NCBI GenBank assembly: GCA_018971525.1 | Contig: JAGXAR010000001.1 | Coordinates: forward strand, 62,001 to 126,000 | Source of the DNA: Nitrospirota bacterium | Lineage (GTDB): Bacteria; Nitrospirota; Nitrospiria; Nitrospirales; Nitrospiraceae | Length of the DNA stretch: 64,000 nt | Reading direction: 5' to 3' | Shown: positions 51,584 to 60,677 of the stretch, piece by piece | How the letters are laid out: each line of letters starts with the position of its first letter | Numbering within the stretch: the first letter of the stretch is position 1 | Notes under the pieces: generated by a model | The model's input: the letters and a program-made list of their open reading frames with translations, nothing else | Told to the model about the DNA's origin: nothing | The model's database searches: none | Program-made: the position numbers and the translations under genes

Positions 51584-52630
51584 TCACGTTCGTTCCAGAT
51601 CGAGCAGCTGTTTCTTTCGCTGAAGGCCCCAACGGTAGCCTGCAAGATTGCCGTCTCCTCGAACGACGCGATGGCAGGGAACGGCCACCGCGATGCGGTT
51701 CGTGGCGCAGGCTCCGGCCACGGCACGGGCAGCCGTCGGTTGCCCGATTGACCGTGCGATCTCTTGATAGGATCGTGTCTGTCCGCGAGGAATCTGTTGC
51801 AGCGCCTGCCAGACCTTGCGTTGAAAAGCGGTGGCCTTCACGTCCAGAGGGAGGAAAGTTGCGTCCATTTCCCCGGTGAAGCACTGAAGGATTGCGCGGA
51901 CATGTTTCTTCAATCCGGTCCTGTCCCGGCAGAGTATAGCCTTGGGGTAATCGTGCTGAAGTGACGCCACCAGTGCGGCCGGTGTGTCTCCGAGACGCAC
52001 GGTCGCAATGCCTCGTTCCGTGATCGCCACGAGCATGTGACCAACGACCGTCGGCGCGATGGTAAAGCGAAGCGTCACGCCGGTCCCTCCGGACTGAAAG
52101 GCGGAGGGCGTCATCCCGAGGTCCGCATTCGCTCGTTCATATAGACGACTGCTGGAACCGAAACCGGCTTCGTAGGTCGCGCTCGTCACGGTCTCACCTC
52201 GTTTCAATGATGCGGCAAACCGCTCCATTCTCTTGGCGCCTTGGTAGGCCTTCGGGGAGAGGCCAACCTCGCGCGTGAAGGCCCGTTGCAGATGAAACGG
52301 ACTGAGCCCGACTTGAACAGCCAGCCATCGAAGCGTGATTGGCTGATCCGCATGTTCATCCAGATAACATCGCGCTCGTTCAACCCGCTGTACTGCCTCG
52401 GAGCCGGCAGACGACTGAGGTCGACAGCGAAGACAGGCGCGATACCCTGCCGCCTCCGCCCGTTGCGCCGAGTCGAAAAACATCACATGGTCGCGAGTCG
52501 GGCGGCGAGAGTGACAAGAGGGGCGGCAATAGACTTTCGTTGAGGACACCGCATAGACGAACCGGCCATCGCAGCGACGATCACGGTTCAGCACGGCCTC
52601 CCACGCATGGTCTGCATTGACTCGCAACAT
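51584..52630 (-). CDS. ada: Bifunctional Ada: methyl-DNA repair protein and transcription regulator
   Basis: The N-terminal Ada domain holds the four zinc cysteines C35, C39, C66 and C69 with the same spacing as E. coli Ada (YCRPSC and CLRC). The AraC-type helix-turn-helix domain follows (SPFHLQRAFTREVGLSPKAYQ). The C-terminal O6-methylguanine-DNA methyltransferase has the active PCHRVVRGDG. It repairs alkylated DNA and activates its own regulon when methylated. The 348-residue length is standard. Confidence 0.94.
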   Translation of the reverse strand: MLRVNADHAWEAVLNRDRRCDGRFVYAVSSTKVYCRPSCHSRRPTRDHVMFFDSAQRAEAAGYRACLRCRPQSSAGSEAVQRVERARCYLDEHADQPITLRWLAVQVGLSPFHLQRAFTREVGLSPKAYQGAKRMERFAASLKRGETVTSATYEAGFGSSSRLYERANADLGMTPSAFQSGGTGVTLRFTIAPTVVGHMLVAITERGIATVRLGDTPAALVASLQHDYPKAILCRDRTGLKKHVRAILQCFTGEMDATFLPLDVKATAFQRKVWQALQQIPRGQTRSYQEIARSIGQPTAARAVAGACATNRIAVAVPCHRVVRGDGNLAGYRWGLQRKKQLLDLERT

Positions 52631-52785
52631 AAGCCCCTCCCTCGTCGTTGGGCGATGATACCGCCAGAACGGGTCGCGGCACTATCCGATTGTTGCGGTC
52701 AAATTCAGAGGGTGATGTTCAGAGATGGGACGCCGCGCATGGTCGAACGGCAAAACTTGTCCCTCGTTCTCGTCTGCCTAGTCGT

Positions 52786-52899
52786 TCAGCGACGGCCTGT
52801 TCGGCGGGATAGAAAATCTCTGAGCAGCATGACGAAGATCATGAGGGGAAAGAGCAGCAGAGCGACGTACCAGCTTGTCCATAAACCAGGGTCCCGCAT
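52786..52899 (-). CDS. 37-residue membrane mini-protein upstream of ada
   Basis: AAGGAGGGATTCATC precedes an ATG that begins MRDPGLWTSWYVALLLF, followed by PLMIFVMLLRDFLSRR and a basic end. That is one membrane helix flanked by positive charges. It is too short for ordinary gene calling. The strong binding site is the main support; function is unknown. Confidence 0.5.
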   Translation of the reverse strand: MRDPGLWTSWYVALLLFPLMIFVMLLRDFLSRRTGRR

Positions 52900-53148
52900 G
52901 ATGAATCCCTCCTTGCATCGACTGCTACAGCAAGGCTTGTACCGTTCGAGATCCTGCGCAGCCAAAACTACATTCAGGACAAAAGATTCAAGGTACCCAC
53001 AGAATATAGTGGCATCACTGTCTGGTGCATGAGAAAGACTGCAGCAGAAGCTGTGTCGTCATCGACACAGCCAAGTGGGATCTACATGACAATTGTAAAG
53101 GCGATGAGAGAGGCACCGCCGCACAACCGGGCTGACGTCGCCATCTGA
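52900..53148. other. Gap upstream of the mini-protein gene
   Basis: No gene is seen. A short hairpin GTGTCGTCATCGACAC lies near 53054. Promoters for the mini-protein gene are expected here but none is clear. Confidence 0.35.
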
Positions 53149-53694
53149 TCAGTCGTACAGAGGAATAGTGCGAAGAAACTTCCGCATTTCCCAGAACGTT
53201 GGGTGAGGCTCGTTCAATTGAGGCTGCTCCAAGTCGATTTGAACATTGTAGAGAGGGGTTTCTTCAGTTCCGACTTGGGTAACCTGATACCAACAATCGT
53301 ACTTTTGCCCCCAGCGATCCAGGTACCGTAGCCGGATATAGCCATTGTTAATGAGTTTTGCGCGGATCGGTGCATCCGGGCCCAATACAATGGACGCCAC
53401 GTGTTTCTGATACCTTGGACCACGAGGATATACCTTCTTGACGGCGAAATTACCTTCCCATCCACCCATGTGCAAAAGGCAATCGTACGCCACACCCCCA
53501 CCCACATTCTCGAGTTCGGGGAAAATGGTGAGGACGTTCCCCGAGCTCATCGCGGACAGGTTTGTGATACGAAGATCCGGTTGAGCCGCGCGGAACTCCT
53601 GTCTGATTCGGGTCACGAACGCATGTAGATAGAATGAAGCGGTAGCCCCGACGATGAGGAGAGAGAGCAAGCCAAGCAGCAATAACCAATCCAT
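53149..53694 (-). CDS. Hypothetical protein with one N-terminal membrane helix
   Basis: The 181-residue protein opens with MDWLLLLGLLSLLIVGATAS, a membrane anchor, followed by a beta-rich domain (NVLTIFPELENVGGGVAYDCLLHMGGW, IRLRYLDRWGQKYDCWYQVT). The second half looks like a beta sandwich exposed to one side of the membrane. No motif is recognised. The start has no strong site but is followed by a good signal. Confidence 0.6.
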   Translation of the reverse strand: MDWLLLLGLLSLLIVGATASFYLHAFVTRIRQEFRAAQPDLRITNLSAMSSGNVLTIFPELENVGGGVAYDCLLHMGGWEGNFAVKKVYPRGPRYQKHVASIVLGPDAPIRAKLINNGYIRLRYLDRWGQKYDCWYQVTQVGTEETPLYNVQIDLEQPQLNEPHPTFWEMRKFLRTIPLYD

Positions 53695-54298
53695 GGCACC
53701 GGTATATACCAGTTAATAATCTCGTGCGGAAACTGAAACGGAGAGAGGCTACGTTCTAGAGTGGCAAGTGTCAACCGGACGAAACAGTAGATGCTGGCAT
53801 TTCAAACTGCAGAAGGCCGCACGCCGCGAAACTGGTCTTCTAATCGTTCCTCGATCTCCGCAGGCTCGCGCGGTGGACAGAGCGCATGGCTGAATCCGCT
53901 GACTGGCCGGGATCGTGAACATGAAGAATGGCAGATTGTTCATCGTCCCATTGACTATGGATTTTGGGGGGAGTGAGAATGAAACATGGACGGACGACAC
54001 CAAACACCCCGCCGAGGGCCTAACGGACATAGGACGACTCAGTCCCCGCTAATCATGTGTTCGTGGTATCGCCATGGGTTCGACCCGCCGTCCGGCGCGT
54101 AAGTATCGCGAGATTGCACCACGTCGAACCGCACGACGGCGCGTCGCATCGAATCCAACGAGAACGCGGGGCGCATTCCACGTGCCGGTCTTCATGGTGC
54201 TGAGCTAACCCCCTCCCCTGCGAGGGGCACGCGTGAACGGTCGAGACAAACTCACGCGCGTACCACCACGAAGCTCCTGAACGTGAAGGAGATGCTCC
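53695..54298. other. Intergenic region with a possible small basic ORF
   Basis: The interval holds no clear gene. A 44-codon ORF (54074-54208, ATG to TAA) would give an arginine-rich peptide beginning MGSTRRPARKYREIAPRRT, but lacks a binding site. A 61-codon ORF (53791-53976) is also weak. A CCCCT/AGGGG hairpin lies near 54215. AAGGAG before 54299 belongs to the next gene. Confidence 0.4.
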
Positions 54299-55096
54299 AT
54301 GAACTATCGAATCTATTCCTGGCGCAAACCGGTCAAACGAATTCAGCTCCTGCCCGTAGATCTGTCGTCGAGATACCCGGACTCTCTTCGGCCATCATTC
54401 CTGCTCGTATGGTGCTGGAAAATCCTTCTGACTGCCGAGACTACCAGTCTTGCCCTGGCCACGTGGTGGCGACGGCAGATTCAGATGGGCCAGCAGATTA
54501 TCCATGATCGTCCGCTGCGCCTGGCGCTTCGAGCACGAACACGACAATACGGAGAGATGCTCGAGGGATGGCTGTCGCGGGCCTTTACGACCTTGTGGCA
54601 TGCTCTTGTTACTCTCAAACGCGCCGGCCTGCCGATGAGCCGGAACAGGAGCTTCGCTATCCCCTCTCAGCTCCGTTCTCCGCGGGTGGTTGCCCGACAG
54701 TCCTCATGGAACCCTGCAGCGTCGCGATTCATGGCGCACTCGACAGATCGACGTTCTCCGCACTTGTCGTCGCCACGACAGCAAGACCTCCGTCAAAATT
54801 TGACCGAAGAACATACCCGACTAGTCGAAGAACTCCTGGCAGATGAAGAGGAGCTCACGCGCGTATCGGCGAGGGTTGTGCGCCTGCAAAGCCTCATCCG
54901 CGCTCAGGAACATCTCCTCGGAGTGATCGCGTCTATTGATGAGAACCAATCGGAGAGCGGCCAGTTTCCTGCGGAGATCGTCGACAACCTCGTCGGCATT
55001 GGAAAAGCCTCCAGCCGGGGAGAGGTACGGAACATGCGCCTGTTTGGCGGAACTAGAAGGATTCCACGCAGCCGTGCACCGCGAAATAGAAGCTAG
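54299..55096 (+). CDS. Hypothetical protein with a C-terminal coiled coil
   Basis: A GAAGGAGATG site precedes the ATG. The 265-residue protein is basic; residues 1-130 are rich in Trp and Arg with an amphipathic stretch (LLVWCWKILLTAETTSLALATWWRRQ). The second half is a helical coiled coil (LTEEHTRLVEELLADEEELTRVS). No signal or enzyme motif is recognised. It may be a scaffold. Confidence 0.6.
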   Translation: MNYRIYSWRKPVKRIQLLPVDLSSRYPDSLRPSFLLVWCWKILLTAETTSLALATWWRRQIQMGQQIIHDRPLRLALRARTRQYGEMLEGWLSRAFTTLWHALVTLKRAGLPMSRNRSFAIPSQLRSPRVVARQSSWNPAASRFMAHSTDRRSPHLSSPRQQDLRQNLTEEHTRLVEELLADEEELTRVSARVVRLQSLIRAQEHLLGVIASIDENQSESGQFPAEIVDNLVGIGKASSRGEVRNMRLFGGTRRIPRSRAPRNRS

Positions 55097-55195
55097 CGGC
55101 TCAGCTATTCGGGCCTAACAGGGAAGGGGAACTGCATGACATCGCACAGATCAACCCGATACCCGGCTCTGTATTGTAGGTTGTAGGATGGTAGG

Positions 55196-56572
55196 ATGAT
55201 AGACAGAAGAGTTGGTTCTGGGCACGCTCTCAGACTCACGGACAGAGGGTCCCACTTGAAAGCGTGTATCATCTGTGTCCTGACTCCGCTGCTCGTACCG
55301 CTGCTTTCCTGGTCCCTCGTGTTCGCGCAACAAGAGATGCCACCGCCGCAAGAGACGCCCCCGGAACAAGACACGCTGCAACCTGACTCACCGAGTCCCC
55401 AGCAAACTGCACCGAGACAAACCCGACCGGCTTTTACGCAGCAAGAGCTGGATCAGATGCTGGCGCCGATTGCACTGTATCCCGACTCGCTCCTGTCGCA
55501 GATTTTGATGGCATCGACGTACCCGCTCGAGATTGTCGAAGCCTCGCGCTGGTCCAAAGCCAATCCCAACCTCAAGGGCGAAAAGGCGGTACAGGCGGTT
55601 GCAGAGGATGCATGGGATCCCAGCGTCAAATCTCTCGTCGCATTTCCACAGATCCTCATGATGATGGATGAGAAGCTGAACTGGACGGAACGACTTGGCG
55701 ATGCGTTTTTGGCCCAGCAACAGGAAGTAATGGACACAGTCCAGAATTTACGTCAGAAGGCTTCTGAAGCCGGCAATCTCAAATCGAACGACCAGATCCG
55801 CGTGGAACAACAGGGCCAGTCCATTGTGGTCGAACCGGCGAATCCGCAAGTGGTCTACGTCCCCTACTATAACCCGATGGTGATGTACGGGCCCTGGTGG
55901 TGGCCGGCGTACCCGCCGGTCTACTGGGGTCCTTGGCCCGGCTATTTCTACGGCCCGCGATTCGGGGTGGGGTTCGCCTGGGGCATCGGAATCGGCATCG
56001 GCCCAGGATTCTACTTCGGCGGATTCAACTGGCCTTACCGCCATGTCAACATTGCCAATGCGAACAACTTCTACCATCACTCAGTGAACGTCAATCGGGG
56101 GACGGTGTGGGCACATGATCCGGTCCACCGCCGGGGTGTGCCGTATCGGGATGTGGCATTGCGTCAACAATTTACTCGCATGAGCGCGTCGCCTGAGGCG
56201 CGCCGCCAGTTCCGCGGACACGATTCGTCTTCGTTTGTCGGCCGTAGCTCGTTCGGCAATCGCCAGGAGTCCCGCGGCGGCTCACCTGGTCGCTCCAATA
56301 TGCCAGGTGGCAGCCGTTCCGACATGCGCAGCGCCCCAAGCCGCCCGATTGTGCCGAACAGGATTAGTCCTCGTTTTGAGCAGCGGCCTCATGCCTTCGA
56401 GGGCGTGGGTCAAGGAGCAGCCGAACGTAACTTCAGTGCGCGGGGGCACGCGAGTTGGCAAGGCTTTGCGTCACCGCCCTCAGGCGGCTTTCGAGGCGGC
56501 GGTGGTGGTGGTTCCCATCAGCCTTCTGGCGGCTCACATGGAGGCGGCGGCGGTTCATCTCATCATCGCTGA
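55196..56572 (+). CDS. DUF3300-type exported protein with Gly/Ser-rich tail
   Basis: The 458-residue protein has a signal peptide (IICVLTPLLVPLLSWSLVFA) and the DUF3300 domain: LDQMLAPIALYPDSLLSQILMASTYPLEIVEASRW near residues 85-120, and NPQVVYVPYYNPMVMYGPWWW near 220. Then Tyr/Gly/Trp-rich repeats and a Gly-rich low-complexity end (GGGGSHQPSGG). The function of DUF3300 is unknown, and pairing with the downstream DUF2950 gene is seen in many genomes. Confidence 0.88.
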   Translation: MIDRRVGSGHALRLTDRGSHLKACIICVLTPLLVPLLSWSLVFAQQEMPPPQETPPEQDTLQPDSPSPQQTAPRQTRPAFTQQELDQMLAPIALYPDSLLSQILMASTYPLEIVEASRWSKANPNLKGEKAVQAVAEDAWDPSVKSLVAFPQILMMMDEKLNWTERLGDAFLAQQQEVMDTVQNLRQKASEAGNLKSNDQIRVEQQGQSIVVEPANPQVVYVPYYNPMVMYGPWWWPAYPPVYWGPWPGYFYGPRFGVGFAWGIGIGIGPGFYFGGFNWPYRHVNIANANNFYHHSVNVNRGTVWAHDPVHRRGVPYRDVALRQQFTRMSASPEARRQFRGHDSSSFVGRSSFGNRQESRGGSPGRSNMPGGSRSDMRSAPSRPIVPNRISPRFEQRPHAFEGVGQGAAERNFSARGHASWQGFASPPSGGFRGGGGGGSHQPSGGSHGGGGGSSHHR

Positions 56573-56661
56573 CTGTTAGGAGCGTGACGTCACAGCTTCT
56601 CCGACATTCAATTCCGTCATGGAGAATAGAGTGAACAGGTGCGAGGCAGGGAGGTTGGGGC

Positions 56662-57618
56662 ATGCATAACTGGCGGGGTGGGTTGCTCAAGACAATCTTT
56701 GCATCGGCGCTCATGACGACGGCACCGGTGGCCCTTGCTGCGACTGCCGGGCAAGAGTACTTTGCATCGCCCGAGGCAGGAACCGAGGCTCTGGTTGAAG
56801 CGGTCAAAGCGAACGATCAACCGGTGTTACGGACAATCCTAGGCCCTCACAGCAGGAGATTGATGAGTTCAGGCGACAAGGTCGCCGATCAGCAAAGTCG
56901 CGAGGCATTTATCAAGGCTTACAGCGAAGCCAACAAGGTCGTGCTCGACGGTGACCAGCAGGCCGTGCTCGTGATCGGTCAGGATGAATGGCCGATGCCC
57001 ATTCCGCTCGTGAAATCTCCCGCCGGGTGGCGTTTCGACAGTCCACAGGGTGAAAAGGAAATTCTCGTCCGCCGGATCGGCCGTAACGAACTGTCTGCGA
57101 TACAGGTGTGCCTGGCCATCGTGGACGCCGCGCAGGAGTATGCAACGCTCGATGTGGACGGCGACGGCATTCCGGAATATACGCCACGATTCGTGAGCAC
57201 TCCGGGAAAGCATGATGGGCTCTACTGGGAGGCGAAAGCGGACGAGCCGCTGAGTCCACTTGGCCCGCTGCTTGCCGCGGCGACAAACGAAGGCTATACC
57301 GAGTCCGCCACCAGGCCGCTGGCACCCTACCATGGGTACTTCTACCGGATCCTCACGAAGCAAGGGAAAGACGCTCCAGGCGGGGCCCGCGACTATCTGA
57401 TCAACGGCCAAATGATCGGCGGGTTTGCGGTGATTGCCTATCCGGCGCGCTATGGCGTATCAGGCATCATGAGTTTCCTCGTCAATCAGGACGGGATGGT
57501 CTACGAACAAAATCTGGGGAAGAACACCGCAGCGATTGCCGCCAAGATAAATACTTTTAACCCCGACGCGAACTGGAAACAAGCAGCCCCCTCACCGACG
57601 CTCGTGAACACTCACTGA
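56662..57618 (+). CDS. DUF2950-type exported protein
   Basis: The 318-residue protein has a signal peptide (ASALMTTAPVALAATA) and matches the DUF2950 pattern: FASPEAGTEALVEAVKANDQPVLRTILGP, GRNELSAIQVCLAIVDAAQEYA, and PYHGYFYRILTKQGKDAPGGARDYLINGQMIGGFAVIAYPA. It lies 89 bases after the DUF3300 gene on the same strand, as in many Proteobacteria. It has no known catalytic motif. Confidence 0.88.
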   Translation: MHNWRGGLLKTIFASALMTTAPVALAATAGQEYFASPEAGTEALVEAVKANDQPVLRTILGPHSRRLMSSGDKVADQQSREAFIKAYSEANKVVLDGDQQAVLVIGQDEWPMPIPLVKSPAGWRFDSPQGEKEILVRRIGRNELSAIQVCLAIVDAAQEYATLDVDGDGIPEYTPRFVSTPGKHDGLYWEAKADEPLSPLGPLLAAATNEGYTESATRPLAPYHGYFYRILTKQGKDAPGGARDYLINGQMIGGFAVIAYPARYGVSGIMSFLVNQDGMVYEQNLGKNTAAIAAKINTFNPDANWKQAAPSPTLVNTH

Positions 57619-57680
57619 GTGATCATCGCCTTCTGATCGGAAAGTCGGCTGATCCTCGGTAGCGGACAGCGATCCAAACT

Positions 57681-57697
57681 CCGCCGCGAAACGGCGG
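57681..57697. terminator. Bidirectional terminator-like hairpin between DUF2950 and the EamA gene
   Basis: CCGCCG and CGGCGG form a 6-bp stem around CGAAA. The two flanking genes converge here, so it could serve both. The T-run after the stem is weak. Confidence 0.45.
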
Positions 57698-57720
57698 CTC
57701 CCACAGTTTCATTCCGACCC

Positions 57721-58779
57721 CTAGTGATCATGCCGGTGATGCAGTTCAGACAGGTGCGGGTGATCATGGGTGAGGGGCAGGTGCAGATGCAGATGAGCAT
57801 GCGGTTCTTGAAGAACAGCCTCTCCGTCATGCCGGTGGTCATGATGATCTTCGTGCTGATGAACGTGGTCATGTTCTAACGCCTCATGCCTGTGTGCATG
57901 TGTGTGATGCGCCCGGAGGAGCAGCGCGATTCCAAGCAGCATGAGCGCCGTGGCGATCGCGTCTTGCATGGTCCATCGCTCGCCCAAGACCGGCACGGCA
58001 ACCAGCGCGCCGATGAAGGGAGCCGTGGCAAAGAACCCCGCCTCACGCGCCGCGCCGAGCAGCCGGAGGGCGCGCATGTCGAACACCAAACTCACCCCAT
58101 AACTGACGAGTCCCAGCAGCAAGGCCGACAGCGTCATCCCGACCGAGGGCCACGGCTGGCTGGTGAGAACCGCAAGACCGAGCATCCCCAGACCGGCACC
58201 GAGGGTCTTGATGCGCGTGACCACCAGCGGATCGCGCAGCGAGAGACGTTGACTCAGATTGTTATCGACCGCCCAGCAGAAACAGGCGCCCAGCACGGCA
58301 AGGATGCCAACGAGGTCGCCACGGATCGCGCCGGGCTGATAGGTGAGTATCCCGGCAGCAATAACGATCGCGAGGACGCCGGCAAGTTCGAGTCGGACCA
58401 AATGTTCGCGAAAGACAAGCACAGCGACCAGCACGGTGAAGGGCGCTTCCAGATTCAAGAGCAATGAGGTCAGGACGCCTGACAGGCGCTCCAGTCCCCA
58501 CAACATCAGGAAGGGACCGAGCATCCCTCCGGTGAGAATCACTCCCGCCAGCAATCCGACATCGGCCCGACGAACCGGGGCCTCTTGTACGCCGAACTGA
58601 AACGGGCGACCGGTCATCTCGAAGAGGAGCAATCCCAGGCCCGCGCCAAGGTAGAGCAAGCCCGCGATCAGCAGCGGGCCGCTCTCCGGCAGCAACAGCT
58701 TGGCGAAGGGAGGACTGATACCGAACAACAGGGCAGCAGCAAGCCCGAAGAAAGCTCCTTGCCGTTTTGAGGGACCCAT
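57721..58779 (-). CDS. EamA/DMT-family transporter with histidine-rich C-terminus
   Basis: The 352-residue protein has ten membrane helices in two EamA repeats (GAFFGLAAALLFGISPPFAKLLL; VLGACFCWAVDNNLSQRLSL). The C-terminal tail of about 60 residues is packed with histidines (HHTHAHRHEALEHDHVHQH, DHHDHRHDGE), which would bind metals such as Zn, Ni or Co. EamA proteins usually export amino acids or metabolites. The tail suggests a metal role or metal control. It is single and convergent with DUF2950. Confidence 0.85.
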   Translation of the reverse strand: MGPSKRQGAFFGLAAALLFGISPPFAKLLLPESGPLLIAGLLYLGAGLGLLLFEMTGRPFQFGVQEAPVRRADVGLLAGVILTGGMLGPFLMLWGLERLSGVLTSLLLNLEAPFTVLVAVLVFREHLVRLELAGVLAIVIAAGILTYQPGAIRGDLVGILAVLGACFCWAVDNNLSQRLSLRDPLVVTRIKTLGAGLGMLGLAVLTSQPWPSVGMTLSALLLGLVSYGVSLVFDMRALRLLGAAREAGFFATAPFIGALVAVPVLGERWTMQDAIATALMLLGIALLLRAHHTHAHRHEALEHDHVHQHEDHHDHRHDGEAVLQEPHAHLHLHLPLTHDHPHLSELHHRHDH

Positions 58780-58936
58780 GGGATGGCAGCTTACCGAGGG
58801 GAAAACCGCGGCGCAATGGTCAGGCTTCGCCGGCGGCCTGGTCGGACATCACGCCGCGGGCTGTGGCGGGAAACAAGAGGAGATCACCGCGAGAAATGGG
58901 GACTGGGTCTTCCCTTTACTCTCGAATTTCTCGGAC

Positions 58937-59356
58937 TTACTCTACCTTATGACCAATTTGTGTATTACTAATATCCATATGAATGAGGCATGGTACGAGC
59001 TGATTGTCACTGAAGATCGTATGAGGTTGATTCCAGTGAAACACTAAAGCGGGTTTCTTATCTGAAGTCTGGGTGGTTAAAACAGATTCTCCCGGCCCTG
59101 TATAGACCATCACCCACGTCTCAGGGGCAACGATATGATTACCAAACCAGAACAAAAATGATTGGAGGGGAATTGCGTCATTGTTTGGCATGCGCACCCC
59201 AACACAGAGAAGATACTCGCCAAGATTAACTCGACCATTTGCCTGTAGATGAACACACTCTTGGTTTGGCTTGTTCCGGTAGGTGACAGTTATCAGCTGC
59301 AAAGGTGGCCTACTGGCTTGTATCAACGCTTCAAGGATGGGAGAGGTGTCAGCCAC
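58937..59356 (-). CDS. Hypothetical protein following the frameshifted gene
   Basis: The reading continues in its own frame from a GTG at 59356, just before the stop of the upstream gene (59349-59351), so the two overlap; a longer version from 59428 is also open. It is beta-rich (PPLQLITVTYRNKPNQECVHLQ, PLQSFLFWFGNHIVAPETWVMVY). No signal or motif is recognised. The base composition is more A/T-rich than nearby genes. Confidence 0.5.
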   Translation of the reverse strand: MADTSPILEALIQASRPPLQLITVTYRNKPNQECVHLQANGRVNLGEYLLCVGVRMPNNDAIPLQSFLFWFGNHIVAPETWVMVYTGPGESVLTTQTSDKKPALVFHWNQPHTIFSDNQLVPCLIHMDISNTQIGHKVE

Positions 59357-59847
59357 GATGCCACCATCGAATCGAAATAACCGGCCAGCATCCATAAACC
59401 AGCATTGCGATCCCAATGAAGGAAACAACTATGCCAAAAGCGTTGGCTCCCGCCTCTACTTTCCCAATTCCGTAGCCGAGAAATGTTCCTCCCAGACTCG
59501 CCATAAGGAGCTGCCCCCCCACTTTGCAGTTGCCCTGACCGGAGTCTCTCATCGGCACGAGCGTTATCAACCTGAAGCCGAACATTGTCTCCCTGCAACT
59601 TTGCAATTTGTTCTTGTCGCGAACTGAGTTCATGATCAACGCCTCGGGCGACAATTTGTAATATGTCTCGCTGAGACGCGCGAAGTTGTGCTGCTGCAAG
59701 AACTGGTTCCATTGCAGACTGCTGCAAGCCGCCACTCTGCTGAGCGTGCTGAAGGTTTGGCAGAGGGATGACTTCTCCAGCTAGCTGGATATCTTTCGTG
59801 CCAGTCCGTTCTGGCTCAGGAGGGATGATATGGTTTTCGTCCGTCAT
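59349..59847 (-). pseudogene. Small coiled-coil/membrane protein gene interrupted by a frameshift at a G7 run
   Basis: Two overlapping frames fit one protein: the first gives a proline-rich start (PPEPERTGTKDIQLAGE) and a helix (HELSSRQEQIAKLQGDNVRLQ); the second gives a glycine-rich membrane end (MASLGGTFLGYGIGKVEAG, FIGIAMLVYGCWPV). They join at a run of seven G (59514-59520 on the minus strand), where six G would keep the frame. It may be a real mutation, phase variation, or a sequencing error in the homopolymer. Confidence 0.6.
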
Positions 59848-59987
59848 GGAGGTGGTGCAGAGAACGCTACAGTGAGCATCATGGTTAAGTCAATGAAATG
59901 ATCTGATTAACGGAGAAGAACCTCACCCAGCTACTAACCAAAGCTTGTTCGTTTCTCTTTAAGAGGAAGTAGCCGGACTGTCCTTCA

Positions 59988-60040
59988 CTGCGCGCATCGG
60001 ACGAGCACAGTTTCATCCTGCGCGTTCTGCGAGCAAGAGG
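59988..60040. repeat. Conserved-tip hairpin repeat, copy 1
   Basis: The core begins CTGCGCGCATCGGACGAGC and ends with GCGCGTTCTGCGAGCAAG. Flanking bases (AGCCGGACTGTCC; GGATGGCCTGGCT) form imperfect outer arms. Other copies lie at 60653, 60880 and 61483. Confidence 0.75.
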
Positions 60041-60103
60041 GATGGCCTGGCTGGTCCCTGCCCCTGTCTGTGAAGGATTGGAGGTGGTTTGTGAAACCCA
60101 GCG

Positions 60104-60135
60104 CACCGGGGTCTCTTTCACAAGAGACCCCGGTG
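60104..60135 (-). terminator. Strong hairpin, likely terminator
   Basis: CACCGGGGTCTCT pairs with AGAGACCCCGGTG, a 13-base perfect stem, about 25 bases after the stop of the gene read on the minus strand. There is no long T-run, but GGTTT follows. Confidence 0.6.
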
Positions 60136-60159
60136 GCCTTGAGATGGCTGGTAGTTGCG

Positions 60160-60513
60160 CTATTGCACTTCGACGGTGATGGTCTGGGTGGCAGCAACGA
60201 GCTTGTGATCCTTCGTCGCGCCGGTCACGGTGACCTGGTGCTTCCCTTTGCTCAGGCCCTTGAACGACCCGGGGAAACCCTTCTGATACTGATTGTCCAA
60301 GTACACATGGGCATGCGCGGCCTGGGAGCCCTTGGTGAACTCATACTTCAGCTCGAAGCTGTCGCTGACCTTGTCCCCGTCCTTGGGAGACGTAATCATG
60401 ATCTTCGACCCGTCCTCGATCGGCTGATCCGCGGCAAAGACTGGTGCTCCGCTGAGACAGCCCGCTAACGCGATCCCCAATCCCATGAATCCGATACGTC
60501 CTATCACATGCAT
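60160..60513 (-). CDS. Small exported protein with Ig/beta-sandwich-like fold
   Basis: AAGGAGG precedes the ATG at 60513. The 117-residue protein has a signal peptide (GLGIALAGCLSGAPVFA) and then a beta-sandwich: KIMITSPKDGDKVSDSFELKYEF, HAHVYLDNQYQKGF, GKHQVTVTGATKDH. Such domains appear in DUF4399/DUF6130-like proteins and bind metals in some cases. The signal contains an internal cysteine, so a lipid anchor is possible. Confidence 0.75.
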   Translation of the reverse strand: MHVIGRIGFMGLGIALAGCLSGAPVFAADQPIEDGSKIMITSPKDGDKVSDSFELKYEFTKGSQAAHAHVYLDNQYQKGFPGSFKGLSKGKHQVTVTGATKDHKLVAATQTITVEVQ

Positions 60514-60652
60514 TACGGCCTCCTTGTTTGAACCAGCTGAATGACCACTGCAGCTTACCATCCTTTACGGGAGATCTTCTTGTCTGGATTCCCATCGCGG
60601 TGGAGAATATCGAGACTATTTCTACTTTTTCTGATTTTCCCAGTCCATCCCG

Positions 60653-60677
60653 CTGCGCGCATCGAGCGAGCACCGTT
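60653..60677. repeat. Conserved-tip hairpin repeat, partial copy 2
   Basis: Only the first half (CTGCGCGCATCGAGCGAGCA) is left; the second half is lost after CACCGTT. Confidence 0.6.

Larger units (their letters stand above)
59848..60159. other. Intergenic region with a hairpin repeat and a terminator
   Basis: No gene. It holds copy 1 of the conserved-tip hairpin family (59969-60056) and the strong hairpin at 60104-60135 that probably terminates the gene ending at 60160. Confidence 0.6.

Noticed and set aside
53791-53976. 61-codon plus-strand ORF
   Set aside because: No binding site and no recognisable features; it could be chance in a gap.
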